DNA from: Butyrivibrio proteoclasticus B316 | GTDB lineage: Bacteria; Bacillota; Clostridia; Lachnospirales; Lachnospiraceae | Direction of reading: 5' to 3' | Assembly: GCF_000145035.1 (NCBI RefSeq) | Contig: NC_014389.1 | Coordinates: 186,001-250,000 of the forward strand | DNA length: 64,000 bases | Shown here: positions 24,924-33,442 of the stretch, one piece after another | How positions within the stretch are numbered: the stretch's first letter is position 1 | Layout: each line of letters begins with the position of its first letter | Made by a program: the position numbers and the translations under genes | Notes under the pieces: generated by a model | Databases searched by the model: none | Told to the model about the DNA's origin: nothing | Seen by the model: the letters and a program-made list of their open reading frames with translations, nothing else

Positions 24924-25511
24924 TCAGATACGGGAATACTTTATTTTGGTAATATATCCATATCTGCTATCATATTCATATGACTTTACATAATTTCTGG
25001 TAAGGTCAAGTCCTGCTGCCGTAAGAAGATCTTGTGTTTTCCCTCGGTTTGTATAAAACGCAATATTGGGATGTCCGGATACTGTCTCGTCATCAACATG
25101 TCCTGGGTAATTATTTAAAACGATATGATCAATCTCGACCTGCGCTACACTGTTCGGAAGTGTCTGTATTTCCATAAATACCGATGCTCCGGTAGCAGCT
25201 TCGCCTGTTTTATATTCCGCGCTGTTATCTTTTGTTATGGTCGCGTAAGAATCGCCATAAAGGTTCACGGTCTCGCTGCCATCTCCAAAATATGTGCCAT
25301 ATCTTGTTCTTCCGGTATATAAAACAATATCTCGGTCCTCGACCATTTCTGATCTATTAGACTTTACCAAAGCTGTATTAAAGCCTTCTGTCTCAAGTTT
25401 TGCATTTAAGAATGCATAAGCTCCGCCAAAGAAAAGTAAAACCATCAATAGCATCAAACAAAATGCTATGGCAGAAAATGCACTCTCAATCAGCTTGATC
25501 GTGCTATCCAT
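24924..25511 (-). CDS. Minor pilin-like protein
   Basis: N-terminal hydrophobic helix (about residues 12-34) with a glutamate shortly before it, then a 160-residue beta-rich exported domain with no Cys. Same topology as its neighbours and same operon; probably a minor pilin or pilus assembly component. The ATG has AGGAG upstream. A hairpin lies just before it. Confidence 0.6.
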   Translation of the reverse strand: MDSTIKLIESAFSAIAFCLMLLMVLLFFGGAYAFLNAKLETEGFNTALVKSNRSEMVEDRDIVLYTGRTRYGTYFGDGSETVNLYGDSYATITKDNSAEYKTGEAATGASVFMEIQTLPNSVAQVEIDHIVLNNYPGHVDDETVSGHPNIAFYTNRGKTQDLLTAAGLDLTRNYVKSYEYDSRYGYITKIKYSRI

Positions 25512-25533
25512 AATTTATCTCCTGTATTAATAT

Positions 25534-25556
25534 AGGGTGCCAAAATGCGGCACCCT
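25534..25556 (-). terminator. Hairpin after the pilin-like gene 25579-26067
   Basis: AGGGTGCC-GCATTTT-GGCACCCT with a weak T-run; it may reduce read-through or protect the pilin mRNA's 3' end. Confidence 0.5.
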
Positions 25557-25578
25557 ATTTAGCCACATAACAAAGAGA

Positions 25579-26067
25579 TCAGTCTTCTGTAGTATCCTTA
25601 AAATACATGATTGTGATGGCGTCAGTCTTTTCGTTCTTAAGTACGTGACATGTAAACATCTTAGTAGGTGAAACATACTTGTCTGATGTCTTGTCTCTTG
25701 AATCTTTAATAAGTGTTGACATATCATCAACCTTATCACCGAGAGAACCTGTATAATCATCAAAAGATGCACCGTCAGCCTCGCGGATATAAGATGTCGC
25801 ATCACCGCCGATATCGATTACAATAGAAATATCTTCGTTAGCGTACTGTTCGATAAGAGACATGATTGTGTCGCCATTTACCTGCTTGTTGTTATAAGAT
25901 GTGTACTGCTGATTAGCTAGATCGTTAGCCATTGTAGAAGCCTTGCTTCCGCCCTGGTTCATAAGCGCTACACCAATAAGTACGATTGTGATAGCTGCTC
26001 CGATGAGTACGATTGTCATAATAAGTCCTGCGCCTAAATGCAAGCCCTTGGTTGCGTTATCATCCAT
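25579..26067 (-). CDS. Main pilin-like protein of the Tad-like operon
   Basis: A 162-residue protein with a short charged N-terminus (MDDNATKG) followed by a 28-residue hydrophobic helix and a soluble domain. It has the best ribosome site of the operon (AGGAGGAAATTATT) and is followed by a hairpin, both fitting a highly expressed subunit. A CCATAGT box on the minus strand (near 26120) is also seen before the conjugation pilin gene, so both pilins may share a promoter type. No prepilin peptidase gene is visible in the window. Confidence 0.6.
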   Translation of the reverse strand: MDDNATKGLHLGAGLIMTIVLIGAAITIVLIGVALMNQGGSKASTMANDLANQQYTSYNNKQVNGDTIMSLIEQYANEDISIVIDIGGDATSYIREADGASFDDYTGSLGDKVDDMSTLIKDSRDKTSDKYVSPTKMFTCHVLKNEKTDAITIMYFKDTTED

Positions 26068-26161
26068 AATAATTTCCTCCTATTAGATAGATAAATAATT
26101 GTTTCGATTCCTTCTATACTATGGACTAAGTATAAAAGTAATAAATTTTGATTTCGCCCTC

Positions 26162-28231
26162 TTACATAAGAGAACTGATCTGTGCAGAAAACTGTTTGAA
26201 TAGTGAATATGCATACAACCCCATTGGAAGGCCCATCCAGAGCGCCATTGTGGCATAGAATGGAATGAATCCGATAGTGTTTGCTGCATTACGCTTTCTA
26301 TTAATGAGAGTTTCATTGTCAGCTTTTCTCTTCTCTGCATAGAAATCCTGCTGGATCTCTATATCCGCAAAAGCTTTTTTCATACCTACTTCATCAATAT
26401 TTAACAGCGACTCAATGAATCGCTGGAAAGTGTCCAGTGTGTCATAGTCTTTAAGCTTATTAAGAGCTTTCGTTTTACCCATTGGATACGTAACGATACA
26501 TTCAACGATTGCTTCCTTGTAGTAATATGAGAATCTTTCCATCCACTCAAGAAGCGTCTCTACTTTGATACCGTCCATATCCATGAAGATTGTAGCCAGA
26601 AGGTTAAATGAGTTAACCTCGTCTTCTTTACCCATTTCCATGGCCTTTGCCTTGAAGGACAACAGGTTTTTCGGAGTATTGAAGGCAACTACTGCTGCAA
26701 GGATTGCTATGAATTCATACCAGAACTTGAAATATACGTTATGGAAATCCTTGTTGTGAGCAATGATCGCTTCAGCAGTAGGAGTTACATATTCGTCTGA
26801 CTTGATGACTGATTCTTCGTTACGGATATCATCCTTTACCCTGTCTATATCGTCATCAGTCAAGTGTTCCCCTTTATATTGGTATGTAAGGGTTGTACTG
26901 ATGGCTTCCATCTGCTTTTTGTATGTTTCAGATGGCACGATTACGTTGGTAAAATCATTTGAAAAATCATTAAGCGCTATCTTGGTTCTGCTGATAAGTG
27001 ATGTTCCAAAGAACACATTTACGACTACAAATGCAATAAGCGCATATGCGGCACACTCAACCATATATGCCTTAATTCCAGTATGGTCTCCGGTTGCCTT
27101 CATCTTTCTGTCAATCCTGTTAAGGACTGTGAAATGTCTTGAATACTGGACATTAAGGATAGGGCTAAGAGCTGGCCTGTTTGCAAGCTTCTCCCAGACA
27201 CTGTGCTCTCTTATTTCCTGTTTTGATGTATTCTTCAGCGCATCAATGAGATAATCACATAGGAATGTCACGATAAAGATAATGAGCTCGACTACGATTC
27301 CTGTTGTTCCGTTAAAGAACGTGGTAGTCTGTGGGAAAAAGTGAGCAAAGAACCATCTTAGCATCGGCATCATGAATACGCCTGATAAAGTGATGATTGA
27401 TAGTGATGAAAACGCCGCGTCAAGTCTCTGTTTCATAAGAAGCTCTTCATTGAGCTGCTTATTAAGGTTCATGATACCTTTGATAAAGGTTGTCTTACCG
27501 TCTTCTAGTGTCTTATCTCCATACAGCTTTGTTGGCACGATAAGTGATACCAAACTGGTAAAGAAGTTATTTGGCGCATAATCCGCATAAGCGGCAGCAG
27601 CCTCTTCGAGCTTTGGAGATTTAACTACGTCATAGATCCTTGTGGCATGCAGAGCCATAAGCGTAGGAAGCTCATCTATAACAGAGTAGATTGCCTCATC
27701 AAGGTGCCCATGATGCTTCTGATATGAAGGCACCAGGTCGTTGAACAGGAAGTTCGAATACTGCTTAAGAAGTCTGAACTCTGCCTGCTCAAGCCTTCCT
27801 TTTACGGTCCTTATGAATATTCTCCAGGCAAGGATCGCACCAAGAAGAATATAGTAGAAGTCAATACTCTTAACCAAAAAAACGTTACATACACCCATTG
27901 ATGTGAGGATTCCGAACACGATGCCGGCTCTTCTAAATCCTCTGTTCATGGTCTTTGTTGCCTCAAGGTGGATGGATATCTCATCCGCAGGATACAAAAG
28001 TCTTATCCTTGACTCCACTTTTGAAAATGTCTTTCTGGTAATCGCATTGTTCTTGTAAATCTTATACAGAGTAAACAGTCTGTTCTTTCTGTTACTGTTG
28101 CCGACCATCTCCATATGTCCGGCCTGCACAGTTTTTGTTTTGTTTTTATTTACGATTCGTATTGCAACAACAGCTGCGATTATCACTGCCCATATTGCAA
28201 TAACGATCTTTATTACCATCGATATTGACAT
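26162..28231 (-). CDS. TadB/TadC-like pilus assembly membrane platform
   Basis: A 689-residue protein with an N-terminal membrane segment, further segments near residues 105-140, 270-320 and 380-410, another near 510, and a final one near 650-675. The pattern, two sets of T2SSF-type cytoplasmic helices each followed by membrane segments, suggests TadB and TadC joined in one chain. It follows the CpaF ATPase directly. These proteins form the inner-membrane platform for pilus assembly. Assignment is by topology and operon position. Confidence 0.7.
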   Translation of the reverse strand: MSISMVIKIVIAIWAVIIAAVVAIRIVNKNKTKTVQAGHMEMVGNSNRKNRLFTLYKIYKNNAITRKTFSKVESRIRLLYPADEISIHLEATKTMNRGFRRAGIVFGILTSMGVCNVFLVKSIDFYYILLGAILAWRIFIRTVKGRLEQAEFRLLKQYSNFLFNDLVPSYQKHHGHLDEAIYSVIDELPTLMALHATRIYDVVKSPKLEEAAAAYADYAPNNFFTSLVSLIVPTKLYGDKTLEDGKTTFIKGIMNLNKQLNEELLMKQRLDAAFSSLSIITLSGVFMMPMLRWFFAHFFPQTTTFFNGTTGIVVELIIFIVTFLCDYLIDALKNTSKQEIREHSVWEKLANRPALSPILNVQYSRHFTVLNRIDRKMKATGDHTGIKAYMVECAAYALIAFVVVNVFFGTSLISRTKIALNDFSNDFTNVIVPSETYKKQMEAISTTLTYQYKGEHLTDDDIDRVKDDIRNEESVIKSDEYVTPTAEAIIAHNKDFHNVYFKFWYEFIAILAAVVAFNTPKNLLSFKAKAMEMGKEDEVNSFNLLATIFMDMDGIKVETLLEWMERFSYYYKEAIVECIVTYPMGKTKALNKLKDYDTLDTFQRFIESLLNIDEVGMKKAFADIEIQQDFYAEKRKADNETLINRKRNAANTIGFIPFYATMALWMGLPMGLYAYSLFKQFSAQISSLM

Positions 28232-28264
28232 TTTGAGTTACTCCTTTGCCAACTGCAGGTTGCC

Positions 28265-30220
28265 TTAGGCTTCCTGGATGTACTGTGCATATTTCTGACG
28301 GATTTCACGGTCGATTTGCTGTATCTTTTCCATGTCATCATCAAAACGCTGCTTAAGCTGAGGATCAGTAAGCCTGTTTCTCATATCCGCAAGCATTTCT
28401 TTACTTGGCATGTGTTCAAGTGTATAGAAGCCAATTCTAGGATTTTTCTCTCCCGGAATACGGTTCCACTTAACAATGTTATTTACAAGGAATAACTTTC
28501 TATCTGTCATTCTCTTGTAATATTCTCTTTCATCTAATCTTCCCAGCTCTACTGTATAAGCATCAGGGTCATATGCCTTATTCTTTAAGATTTCCTCTGA
28601 AGGATACGCCACGTCAGTAACCGGAATGATCTCATCGATGAATTCGATATGTCTGTAAGTATCTGTATTTTCAAGGTGTACGTTAACATTAAGTGTCTGT
28701 GCAGATATTTCTACCGCATCTCTCTTTTCCTTATAAAGTCCAAGCTGAAGAAGGTTCAGCGCTATCATGTTAACGAGCGATGATGTACTTTTTGCGTGGT
28801 GTGTAAACATCGCAAACAGGGAAGCTACGTTCGCTGTCTGGATAATATGTGACGCCTGTTCGGCATCAGCAACCTCACCGACGATATTTACGGCACCGTT
28901 TGTCTTTTTCTGAACATTAAGACCTGCCTGAGCTGTTACAGTGTCTGTTTCCTGGAACGAAAGGATATTCTTTTCAGGATAAGCAAACGAAAGGTTCATT
29001 TCGAAGGCCAACTCTTGTGTCCTTATGTTAAGGTTCTCAATCCAGCGGATAAATGCTTTAAGCATTGTGGTCTTACCAGTTCCCTGCTGACCAGTGATAG
29101 CGATATTACGCTGTCCTCTTACAAACCATTCACAAAGAGTTCTTAGAATTTCATTACCTTCTCCCACGATAAGTGATTCGGGAGCAATTGAAGGAGCTGA
29201 ATCGAACTTTCTTACGAAGAAAGCAAACTTATCGGCAAACGGAGGTCTTACTACAACGACACGGGAACCATTTTTCATGGAAGAAACAACGAATCCCTTT
29301 GATCTTGAGAATACCTGCTGAGCATTATATTTATATACGTTTTCGCAGACACGCTCGATCTCTTCTGCTGACTCAAAAGATAAGCAGTCAAGATGTATGT
29401 TGTGACCATGAAACAGGATCCATACTGCATCTGATGAAAATTTTGCATTTCTGATAGATGCCTTATCGATAGTAAATGTTCCAACAGGAAGTCCTGAAAT
29501 ACCACCATCGATTTCATCGATATCGGTTTCAAGGAGTCTGTCGATTACGCCAAATCCATAGATCGACTGGAAGATTTCCTGTGTAAGATAGTCGAGTTTT
29601 TCGTCATATGAGAACTCTGTGAGGATATCTTCGTATCCACATTTCTGACAGAAATCAAGGTCTGACAGCTTTTCATAGCCTTCGTCTATCATCTTGTCTG
29701 TAATAAGAGACTGGTCGGCGAATCCAAGGTCCTTGAACATCTTTGAAAGACTGCCTGAGCCTTCGTATTTTTGATAAGCGGTCAGAAGTATAAAGAATTT
29801 CTCAGACGCAGAAAGCTGCTCCGGCTCATCAAATGCAATATAATCACCAATATTTACCTCAGATACTCGCAGATCATTACTTGTGGTGATGATTGATTTG
29901 ATGTACTCTTTGATAATCGTTTTTGCTTCAGCATCGCCATAAGCGGCCTCCGCGAGTGAATGTCTAAGTCTTTTCTTGGCGGCATTCTTGTTGTTGTACT
30001 CTGCCTCTGTCAGATTCTGGTTTGAAAAATCCTGACGAAGGAAGCTTCCAATTGAACGAGCGGAAAGCACCGCAAGGTCATGAATTGATGCCTTATTAAT
30101 AACAAGTGCATCACCATCTGTATCCTTGACTATAGCCTTAGATCTTGTCAGATACAGATAGATTGCTCCAGAGAGGCCCGCAATTATCAAGAATGTCAAA
30201 ATCAGGTTTAAAATAATCAT
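28265..30220 (-). CDS. CpaF/TadA-type pilus ATPase (secretion ATPase 1)
   Basis: One N-terminal membrane segment (about residues 2-22), which is unusual for CpaF, then an N-domain and the ATPase: Walker A ITGQQGTGKTTMLKAF (about residue 380), NIVGEVADAEQASH as the Walker B-like region, and a histidine box FAMFTHHAKSTSSLVNM. It would power the Tad-like pilus. A second member of the family is at 48426-50288 and has the more canonical Walker B, GEIKGGEAADFM. GGAGGAACACAC precedes the ATG. Confidence 0.85.
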   Translation of the reverse strand: MIILNLILTFLIIAGLSGAIYLYLTRSKAIVKDTDGDALVINKASIHDLAVLSARSIGSFLRQDFSNQNLTEAEYNNKNAAKKRLRHSLAEAAYGDAEAKTIIKEYIKSIITTSNDLRVSEVNIGDYIAFDEPEQLSASEKFFILLTAYQKYEGSGSLSKMFKDLGFADQSLITDKMIDEGYEKLSDLDFCQKCGYEDILTEFSYDEKLDYLTQEIFQSIYGFGVIDRLLETDIDEIDGGISGLPVGTFTIDKASIRNAKFSSDAVWILFHGHNIHLDCLSFESAEEIERVCENVYKYNAQQVFSRSKGFVVSSMKNGSRVVVVRPPFADKFAFFVRKFDSAPSIAPESLIVGEGNEILRTLCEWFVRGQRNIAITGQQGTGKTTMLKAFIRWIENLNIRTQELAFEMNLSFAYPEKNILSFQETDTVTAQAGLNVQKKTNGAVNIVGEVADAEQASHIIQTANVASLFAMFTHHAKSTSSLVNMIALNLLQLGLYKEKRDAVEISAQTLNVNVHLENTDTYRHIEFIDEIIPVTDVAYPSEEILKNKAYDPDAYTVELGRLDEREYYKRMTDRKLFLVNNIVKWNRIPGEKNPRIGFYTLEHMPSKEMLADMRNRLTDPQLKQRFDDDMEKIQQIDREIRQKYAQYIQEA

Positions 30221-30274
30221 GTGTGTTCCTCCAAATCATTCTCCATGGCCTGCCAGGGAGAACAGTTACATTTA

Positions 30275-31471
30275 TCAGGTGATTGTCCACTTATCATCCT
30301 CGTCAGAACCTTCTGCGTTGGATGCCTGTGCATTCTTATTCTTTTTCTTATTCTTCTTTCCGAAGATAGGACGTTCGTTCTTCTTTGGAGCTTCTGGGGT
30401 GAATGTATCTTCCTCATCTGCTAATTTTTCAAGGTCCTGCAAGACCTTATCGTTATCTGTAGTTACTTCCGGCTTAACAATTTCTACATTGCTATCTTCT
30501 GAGACAAGCTTGGTATTAGTTGTTGTTACCTTCTTAAATGTCCCAGAAACGGAAATTTCTGTTATAGGCCTTTCTGTGAATGGCTCCCAGGTTTGAATGA
30601 ACTTAAGAGCATCATATTCCTTAAGTCCCTGAAGATCTGCTTCTTCCTTCTTCTTTCCAACCTTATGTACAAGAGTGTTGTACAAAAGCTCGATATTGTG
30701 GATGAAGTTGTAGTTAGCATCCTTAGGCTGTGCCTGCATGTTCTCATTAAGGAACTTAAGAGCTGTACCGTTTGCACAAGCATCGTTATATCCGATGTTA
30801 TGCATACATCCGTATACAGTCTTCTGGTTGTATGTCTGAGAAAGTGTTTTTGAGTTAAATACAGAACCTGAGCAGTAATCTGTAACTACGTAAAGCTCTC
30901 TCTTCCCGCCATGGTTAACAGGTTCTTTCTTACCCTGGTTAATGCAGATGATGTTTGTATTAACCTGTTCAAGTATCTGTCTGCAAAGAGCGATGTTCTT
31001 TGAAGGGAGCAGTACATATACCATGTCATAGATTTTATCTGCTGCCTCGAGTAGTGCCTGGAAGTAGTCTACTTCATCCTCTAAGGCTTTCTTATTCTTA
31101 TTAAGCATTTCCTGTCCAAATGACTCTTTTCTTGAAGAAACTACTACGTCAAAGACATTCTTTACGTTTGAAACAACAAGGGGTCTTGATGTCTCAGAAA
31201 AAATATCCTTTGTAAACTGCTGTGTAGCAGGGTGTGCGCAGAGCGCATCCATACCGATTGATACATCCGGTACTGACTGATCCTGTACAAGACTTTCGTT
31301 TGCAAGCGTTGAACCGATCAGATACTGCTCTACAGACTTACGTGACCTGTCCCCAAACTGAAGGATCAGTGTTGATTTTTTATCTTTATGTACTCCCATA
31401 ACTGCGAGAGCATTTAATACCTTAACCGACTGGTTGTTGCCATAGACGGTTCCCTGTACGGCGATAATCAT
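30275..31471 (-). CDS. ParA/TadZ-like protein with altered P-loop
   Basis: The N-terminus has the strand-loop-helix of a MinD/ParA NTPase (MIIAVQGTVYGNNQSVKVLN) but the loop lacks GKT/S-type residues. The long C-terminal part (after about residue 300) is Lys/Glu-rich and ends in KKNKKKNKNAQASNAEG. A TadZ-like polar-localisation role is inferred from the neighbours: a second ParA-like protein, CpaF and CpaB. Confidence 0.6.
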   Translation of the reverse strand: MIIAVQGTVYGNNQSVKVLNALAVMGVHKDKKSTLILQFGDRSRKSVEQYLIGSTLANESLVQDQSVPDVSIGMDALCAHPATQQFTKDIFSETSRPLVVSNVKNVFDVVVSSRKESFGQEMLNKNKKALEDEVDYFQALLEAADKIYDMVYVLLPSKNIALCRQILEQVNTNIICINQGKKEPVNHGGKRELYVVTDYCSGSVFNSKTLSQTYNQKTVYGCMHNIGYNDACANGTALKFLNENMQAQPKDANYNFIHNIELLYNTLVHKVGKKKEEADLQGLKEYDALKFIQTWEPFTERPITEISVSGTFKKVTTTNTKLVSEDSNVEIVKPEVTTDNDKVLQDLEKLADEEDTFTPEAPKKNERPIFGKKNKKKNKNAQASNAEGSDEDDKWTIT

Positions 31472-31473
31472 AA

Positions 31474-32157
31474 TCAGTCCTCACTTTCTATCTCGACCTG
31501 AACATCCTGCTGATAACCTAGCTTGATATCCTTGTTTAAAAGAGCAATGGCATTTCTCATATCCTTAGATGCTGTTGAGATGCTGCGTGTTCCTTCGTAT
31601 AAGAAGTTGATATATGCATTAGCATCATCCTCAGTAAATTCCAGAGATACGATAACGTCAGTATCAAGAGCTGTATTTTTCTGCATAACATCAAGAAGCA
31701 TCTTTTCGGTTACCCTTGTAGATACCTTGTTGTAGAATACAATTCGTGCAGGCTTGTTCTTCAGTTCAAGCTGCGCAAGGAAATCTCTTGATACAAGCGT
31801 GTAGTCTGACAACACGATGATGAAATCTGCATTCTCGATATAGTCGTCCTGCACATTGTAGCCAAGGTACGCAATTGTGTAGTCAAATTTTTTGAACACA
31901 TCTGGGCTATAGATTCGGTTTGACACAACGCAAACCTCATCTGCATTACCAATCTTATTATCCTTCGGAACAGGCTCATAAAGATCCTGTGTCCTTGAAT
32001 TGTCAATTAGTAAAACTCCGCTGTCTTCATCAGTAATTGTCTGAGCAATGAAGAGTGGGAAAAGACTATTTTCAGAACCAACAATGACAACGAGCTTGGG
32101 TTCTGATTTATCCTGAGCCTCCTGTATAACAGGAGCTGCTTTCTTAAATAAACTCAT
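31474..32157 (-). CDS. ParA-fold (TadZ-like) protein without P-loop
   Basis: A 227-residue protein with a Rossmann-type start (KLVVIVGSENSLFPLFIAQ) and later strands (DYTIAYLGYN, DFIIVLSDYT, RIVFYNKV) in ParA order, but no P-loop. It overlaps functionally with the next gene, which starts 3 bases after its stop. Likely part of the pilus localisation module. Confidence 0.55.
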   Translation of the reverse strand: MSLFKKAAPVIQEAQDKSEPKLVVIVGSENSLFPLFIAQTITDEDSGVLLIDNSRTQDLYEPVPKDNKIGNADEVCVVSNRIYSPDVFKKFDYTIAYLGYNVQDDYIENADFIIVLSDYTLVSRDFLAQLELKNKPARIVFYNKVSTRVTEKMLLDVMQKNTALDTDVIVSLEFTEDDANAYINFLYEGTRSISTASKDMRNAIALLNKDIKLGYQQDVQVEIESED

Positions 32158-32225
32158 AGGTTTCCTCCAATTTATCTAAACTAGTTGTAGCCTTATCTAT
32201 ATGTTCTTTATTAAAAGCGCATATA

Positions 32226-33356
32226 TTATGTTCCACCGTCGATATCTACTGGGGTAGAAAGTTCTGTGGAATTGAATGTGTCGGGAGAAACAAGGCCATT
32301 ACTTGTTGTAGCATCACCTGTTGTATCTTCAGTTGTTTCTTCGCTGTCGGAATTAAGTTCTTCCTCTCTTGTATGCTTATCAAGACCATAAGAGCCGATT
32401 GCGGCGGCGTTGTTATCAGTATTCTGTGCAAGAACAGAGTTCTTTGCAGTATCAGCAATGCCGAGGCCATTTGCCACTGCAGCAAGCTGATCATCTGTAA
32501 GCTGACCAAGTCTTACTTCAAGAGCTAGTCTTGCTGATGCATTCATTGTCTGCTCAGCTGTAGCATAAAGGTTAGGGTCTGACCTCATAAGGTCAATAGT
32601 CTCGCTTCTTACAAGGTAGTTTGCTGTTGCACCATCCTGAAGATTTGATTCAACATAACGAACTGCATAGAAGTACGCACCAGTAGTCTGGTATGCATCA
32701 CATACAGCGCTTCTATATGTAAGGATCTCGTTCTCGGTCATATATGTCCAGAAATCAGCATAAGCAAGAGAAAGATTCTTGATCTGCTTCTTTGGAAGCA
32801 CAAGATAATCCTCGCCATTTGGGAAAGCGAGACGGATATCAACAATATCGTTCTCCTGTTGGTCAACCATAAGGTTAACTGCAGTAATTTCAAACTCTCT
32901 TGTATCTGTTGTAATAGTAAGAGCCTCTACCATGTTTGCCATGATAGGTGTTCCGGCAGGAATATCAACAAGTGCTGTTGCTCCTATCTGCTCAGAAGTG
33001 ATATAGGATGAGCGTGGAAGTGATGTGTAGATATCATCCTTATAAATATTTGCAATAACTTCTGTCTGGATGATAGCGCTTGCTGTCTGCTCATCGCGAG
33101 ACTGTGAAGGATCATTTGAATTTTTCTCCTCAGCTGTCTTTGAATCAATAATGCTGTCACCCTTCTTGATATCAGTTTTTGCAACCCATACGTTTGTCTG
33201 TCTGTTGTTCTCGAGCTCTGTCTTGACGCTGTCAGCATCCATTGCGCTCTTGACAAGGCGCTGATTTGTAACATATAAAAGTGCGCCCAGTGCCATAGCT
33301 ATGATAGCTACGATGATAAGTATTAGTGTTAAGATTCTGACTTTCTTTCTACCCAT
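32226..33356 (-). CDS. CpaB-like pilus protein with SAF domain
   Basis: One N-terminal membrane helix (about residues 8-28), then a SAF-like beta-clip: VWVAKTDIKKGDSI and TALVDIPAGTPIMANMV, as in Flp pilus CpaB. The C-terminal third is Asn/Ser/Thr-rich. The start at MGRKK (33356) has ACAAGGAGGAACAC before it; the longer frame lacks a site. First gene of the Tad-like operon. Confidence 0.8.
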   Translation of the reverse strand: MGRKKVRILTLILIIVAIIAMALGALLYVTNQRLVKSAMDADSVKTELENNRQTNVWVAKTDIKKGDSIIDSKTAEEKNSNDPSQSRDEQTASAIIQTEVIANIYKDDIYTSLPRSSYITSEQIGATALVDIPAGTPIMANMVEALTITTDTREFEITAVNLMVDQQENDIVDIRLAFPNGEDYLVLPKKQIKNLSLAYADFWTYMTENEILTYRSAVCDAYQTTGAYFYAVRYVESNLQDGATANYLVRSETIDLMRSDPNLYATAEQTMNASARLALEVRLGQLTDDQLAAVANGLGIADTAKNSVLAQNTDNNAAAIGSYGLDKHTREEELNSDSEETTEDTTGDATTSNGLVSPDTFNSTELSTPVDIDGGT

Positions 33357-33442
33357 TTTGTGTGTTCCTCCTTGTAAATGGTGTTTTTGAAATGGTCTTG
33401 CTTTAATTATGGGGTTTACAAACAAGTTATTTTTGTTCGTAT

